Source: Cyanoderma ruficeps
Taxonomy: Eukaryota > Chordata > Aves > Passeriformes > Timaliidae
Length of the DNA: 64,000 bases
Assembly (NCBI GenBank): GCA_008694505.1
Contig: VZDJ01000041.1
Coordinates: 6,037,956 to 6,101,955, forward strand
Direction of reading: 5' to 3'
Below the pieces are notes generated by a model that did no database searches, had not been told where the DNA came from, and was given only the letters and a program-made list of their open reading frames with translations. A program made the translations under genes and the position numbers. How positions within the stretch are numbered: position 1 is the first letter of the stretch; every line of letters begins with the position of its first letter. Positions 61,150-64,000 of this stretch are shown one piece after another.

Positions 61150-64000
61150 GTAAGTTAAATTTGTACATATTCATTAATGTTTACCACAGACTAGATACTG
61201 ATGTCTAGTGCAAGTATTTGAAATAATAGACAGACCAGTCTGAAAAAATGGTACTGGTTAGACTGTTAGTACACTGATAATTACCTTACAGTTGTCCACA
61301 TTCATGTTAAAAGGCAGATATTTACCTAATAGTCACTCAATATATCTTTAAAATGAGAAATTTATGTTTTCACACTAAAGTGGATCTTTTCCTCAAATTC
61401 TCATCTTATGTCAATTGGAGTAACTACATTGAAGCTAATCGAGCTGCCTTATACAATTCAGAAAAAAATCCTGAAAAGTTTTATAGGTTCAAAAGCTGTT
61501 CAGAATTCTTAAGTGGACAAAAAGAGAGATATGTCAGGTGAGGATCTGACTATGGTAACCTTTAAGGAGCTGGTAGCCAAAATGCTGGAGTGAGGAGAAA
61601 GGGAGAAGACAACAAATTCATAAGGTAGCAGGCACAAGATGCAGTGAAAAGGATACAACAAAACTGCATTTGTTTCTTTCCTCCCTTGCCTCATGCAGTC
61701 TTCCTCCAAACCTATCTTGAAATCCAAAGAGCTGCCCCTGTTCTTTCTTTTCATTCCCGTTCCGCATATCTTGTGATCAACTGGCAAGTTTGTCTCCATT
61801 CACATATGATTTCAAAAATGTTAGTTCTCAAGTCAAGAAATGCCACACCTTGCAGAGACCATGAAGGTTTCTGCTGAGGCAGGCCTTTTCCAAGGCTGTC
61901 CCACTCCTGGGTTGACAAGGAGGTGTTGCAGAGCTGGAGAGGCCTCATCATCATGTCAGAAGTTCTCCAGCTGTACCTCTGTCAGTGGAAGTCCCTGATG
62001 GAGCAGGAGATATGGTGAATATAACTGTGGTTCTTCAGGAGGATTTATATCATCTTGTTGGCTGACATAAAGTAAACCACAAAATCCTCCCTTGTGTCTG
62101 CCTACTTGTATCCATGAAGGATTAAGAGTATCAGTGTTAGCTATTCCATACATTGCTAACTCCATGGAGATGTAGCCTCTAAAACCAAGTATTTTTAGTG
62201 CAGATCTCACCAGACTGAGGGCAAGATATTTTGAAATGTTTTGTATTTACTGTGTTTCATTTTTCTCAGTGGCTTTTTTTTCCTATCCTAGTGCATCTCA
62301 GTTTCTTGTTTTGATGAGGGAAAACAATAAGTTAATTCTTCCCACCTAAGGCACTATGTACAGCAACATGTGGAACTCTACCAGATACTCTGCCACTCCT
62401 AAAACAGCTATGATGATTTTTAGTTACTCATGAGATATATGAAGCACTTTTCCCTGCTTAGAATGATCCAAGGCTTCTGCAATACCCAAGTACCAAGCTT
62501 GGCTGCCATTCACTTTTCCAAGGACATCAGAGTCAAAGACTATGGCAACAATTTCAGCTTTTCCTGGAAAGATGCTTTTCAGGGGGATTGTGTGGGGAGT
62601 GGGTGTCCACCAGCTACTGCTACACTATCATTGCTACCCTATGGACTGATGAAACAGAATTATGATTTAGTGTTGGGTTTTTTTACCATAAAATTTAGCA
62701 GACTTCAAGCATCAGTATTCTCAGGTATCAAATTTCACAGATATAATATATAGTTCCCTAAGATGCTGATTGACAATGTGGGATAAAAATCAATTAGAAA
62801 TAATCATTAATATAGGGCAATCAACGCCTTGGATTTCACCATTCACAACACCTGACCTACAGCCTTGAGTGCTTAGTCTTTTGGAAAATTGAGTTGATTG
62901 ATCTGTGATTATTTAAGCCTCAAACTAACAACAAGTCCCGTTGTTCAGTTAATTATTATAATTTACCAGTGATTCGTGAAAGGATGACTGTAAGGCCAGT
63001 TTTCATTCCGTATGATGGCTTATAGTACATCTATGCAGTGAGATATTTCTGTCTAAGGACTAATGATAATTTGTCCTCAAATATACAAAAGGTGTAATCT
63101 TTCAGTTTATGCTTACTTTGAAGTTTTCATTATACTGAGACCTAATATAGAGCAATTTCTATAGGAATTCTTAACTTGCTGTGTCTCCCTTTTTCTCAGG
63201 TACCTTAAAGCTTGCAATTAACATTTGTATTTTTCTAAGAAAGTGTAATCTGGTTCCAGCATTGTTGATACTACTGAAAAGAATATTTTTCTAAATTACT
63301 GTCCATGAGTTTCACCATGGACTTGTTATTATTATTATGTATTGTCATTCATTTAAAAAAAAATCTGTTTGAGAAATACCCTAATTTGAGTGACTCTAAG
63401 TTTTTTGAACAAGAACTGATAAATAGACATATAAAAATATGTAGCAGAATTGGCTTTACCTTAGTATGTTCTATTTCCCTCTGTGTTGCAACAAGCAGTG
63501 GGTGAAACAGATAACAAAATGTTAAGAAAACAAATTCAGAGTACCTCCTCTGATTTCTAACTAATAAATTGAAGCACATCCATTATATTGATCATAGCTG
63601 TAAGATCTAGAGTTTTATCTACTCTGTTGATGCTCGTTGGATCTCCAAGCTAGAATAGGACTGTGGAAGATTTAGAAAAGCCTTTGCTTTCTCCATACCT
63701 CAAACCTAAGCTGTAGTTTCTAAACTGAAATATCTTTAAAATCCCATTATTATTATTATATACACACACACATGTACACAAACACACACACAGACACAGA
63801 GAAAAGAAACTCTGCAGGGTGGAAAAAAAACCCCAAGAATCAAAGAGGTTCAGTGAAACAAGAAGAGGGTCCATGTTTGGATGGCTTTCTCCATGTTTCA
63901 TCTGTACTTGTAAGGGATTAAGGAGAAAATTGTTACTTCCACATGAAACCCCAGGAAGTAATGTGGTTACGCCACGTAAATGGAGTATGAAAGGCAAAAT
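61150..64000 (+). other. LUM intron 2 (to window edge)
   Basis: Begins at the donor GTAAGT after a phase 1 codon. I looked for the last lumican exon (KFPLSSFCK-like start and the final Cys pair) on the + strand and did not find it. The visible 2.85 kb contain only AT-rich DNA and a microsatellite at 63746-63802. Confidence 0.8.
63746..63802. repeat. compound microsatellite (ATT)n-(AC)n
   Basis: About five ATT units, then TATAC, then AC repeats with ATGT and AG interruptions. Similar loci are often length-variable. Confidence 0.9.

Noticed and set aside
61150..64000. Search for the last lumican exon
   Set aside because: Possible acceptors (for example near 62270 and 63199) are not followed by a lumican-like frame with the expected Cys residues.

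Overview
This window is a vertebrate, almost certainly avian, nuclear DNA segment on an AT-rich background. Avian origin is indicated by seven CR1 LINE fragments, most with the typical end repeats related to ATTCTATG or ATTCTGTG, and by bird-like small leucine-rich proteoglycan (SLRP) proteins. It contains two genes, both on the + strand: the complete decorin gene (DCN) and the 5' part of lumican (LUM). In tetrapods DCN, LUM, KERA and EPYC form one cluster read in the same direction, so KERA is expected just past the right edge (inference).

Layout. 1-416 is the 3' end of a CR1 element. About 417-2445 is upstream sequence with an AP-1 site at 2307-2313. About 2446-2768 is the non-coding leader exon of DCN, which resembles the human leader as I remember it. 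Seven coding exons follow (6755-6990, 22134-22246, 31864-32077, 32266-32379, 33551-33644, 38248-38386, 39504-39698) and encode a 358-residue class I SLRP. Every junction follows GT-AG and the reading frame closes exactly. The 3' UTR runs to about 40300. Next come about 17 kb of intergenic DNA with two sizeable CR1 copies and AT-rich tracts. The LUM leader exon is at about 57181-57294, and the large LUM coding exon at 60253-61149 gives residues 1-292 of a class II SLRP. I could not find the last LUM exon, which should carry the C-terminal cysteine loop, before 64000.

Function. Both products are secreted matrix proteins that bind fibrillar collagen and limit fibril diameter in connective tissue and cornea. 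Decorin carries one chondroitin or dermatan sulfate chain near its N terminus. Lumican carries N-linked (keratan sulfate) chains and a tyrosine-rich, acidic N terminus.

The points most worth a second look lie within these familiar genes: minimal Met-X-stop upstream ORFs in the decorin leader; Ser-Ala-Asp instead of Ser-Gly at the decorin chain attachment site; loss of the third decorin N-glycosylation sequon; an in-frame tandem acceptor before the last decorin exon; and intronic microsatellites and a G-quadruplex motif. I saw no evidence of a wholly new gene system. All comparisons with human or chicken are from memory and not from a search.
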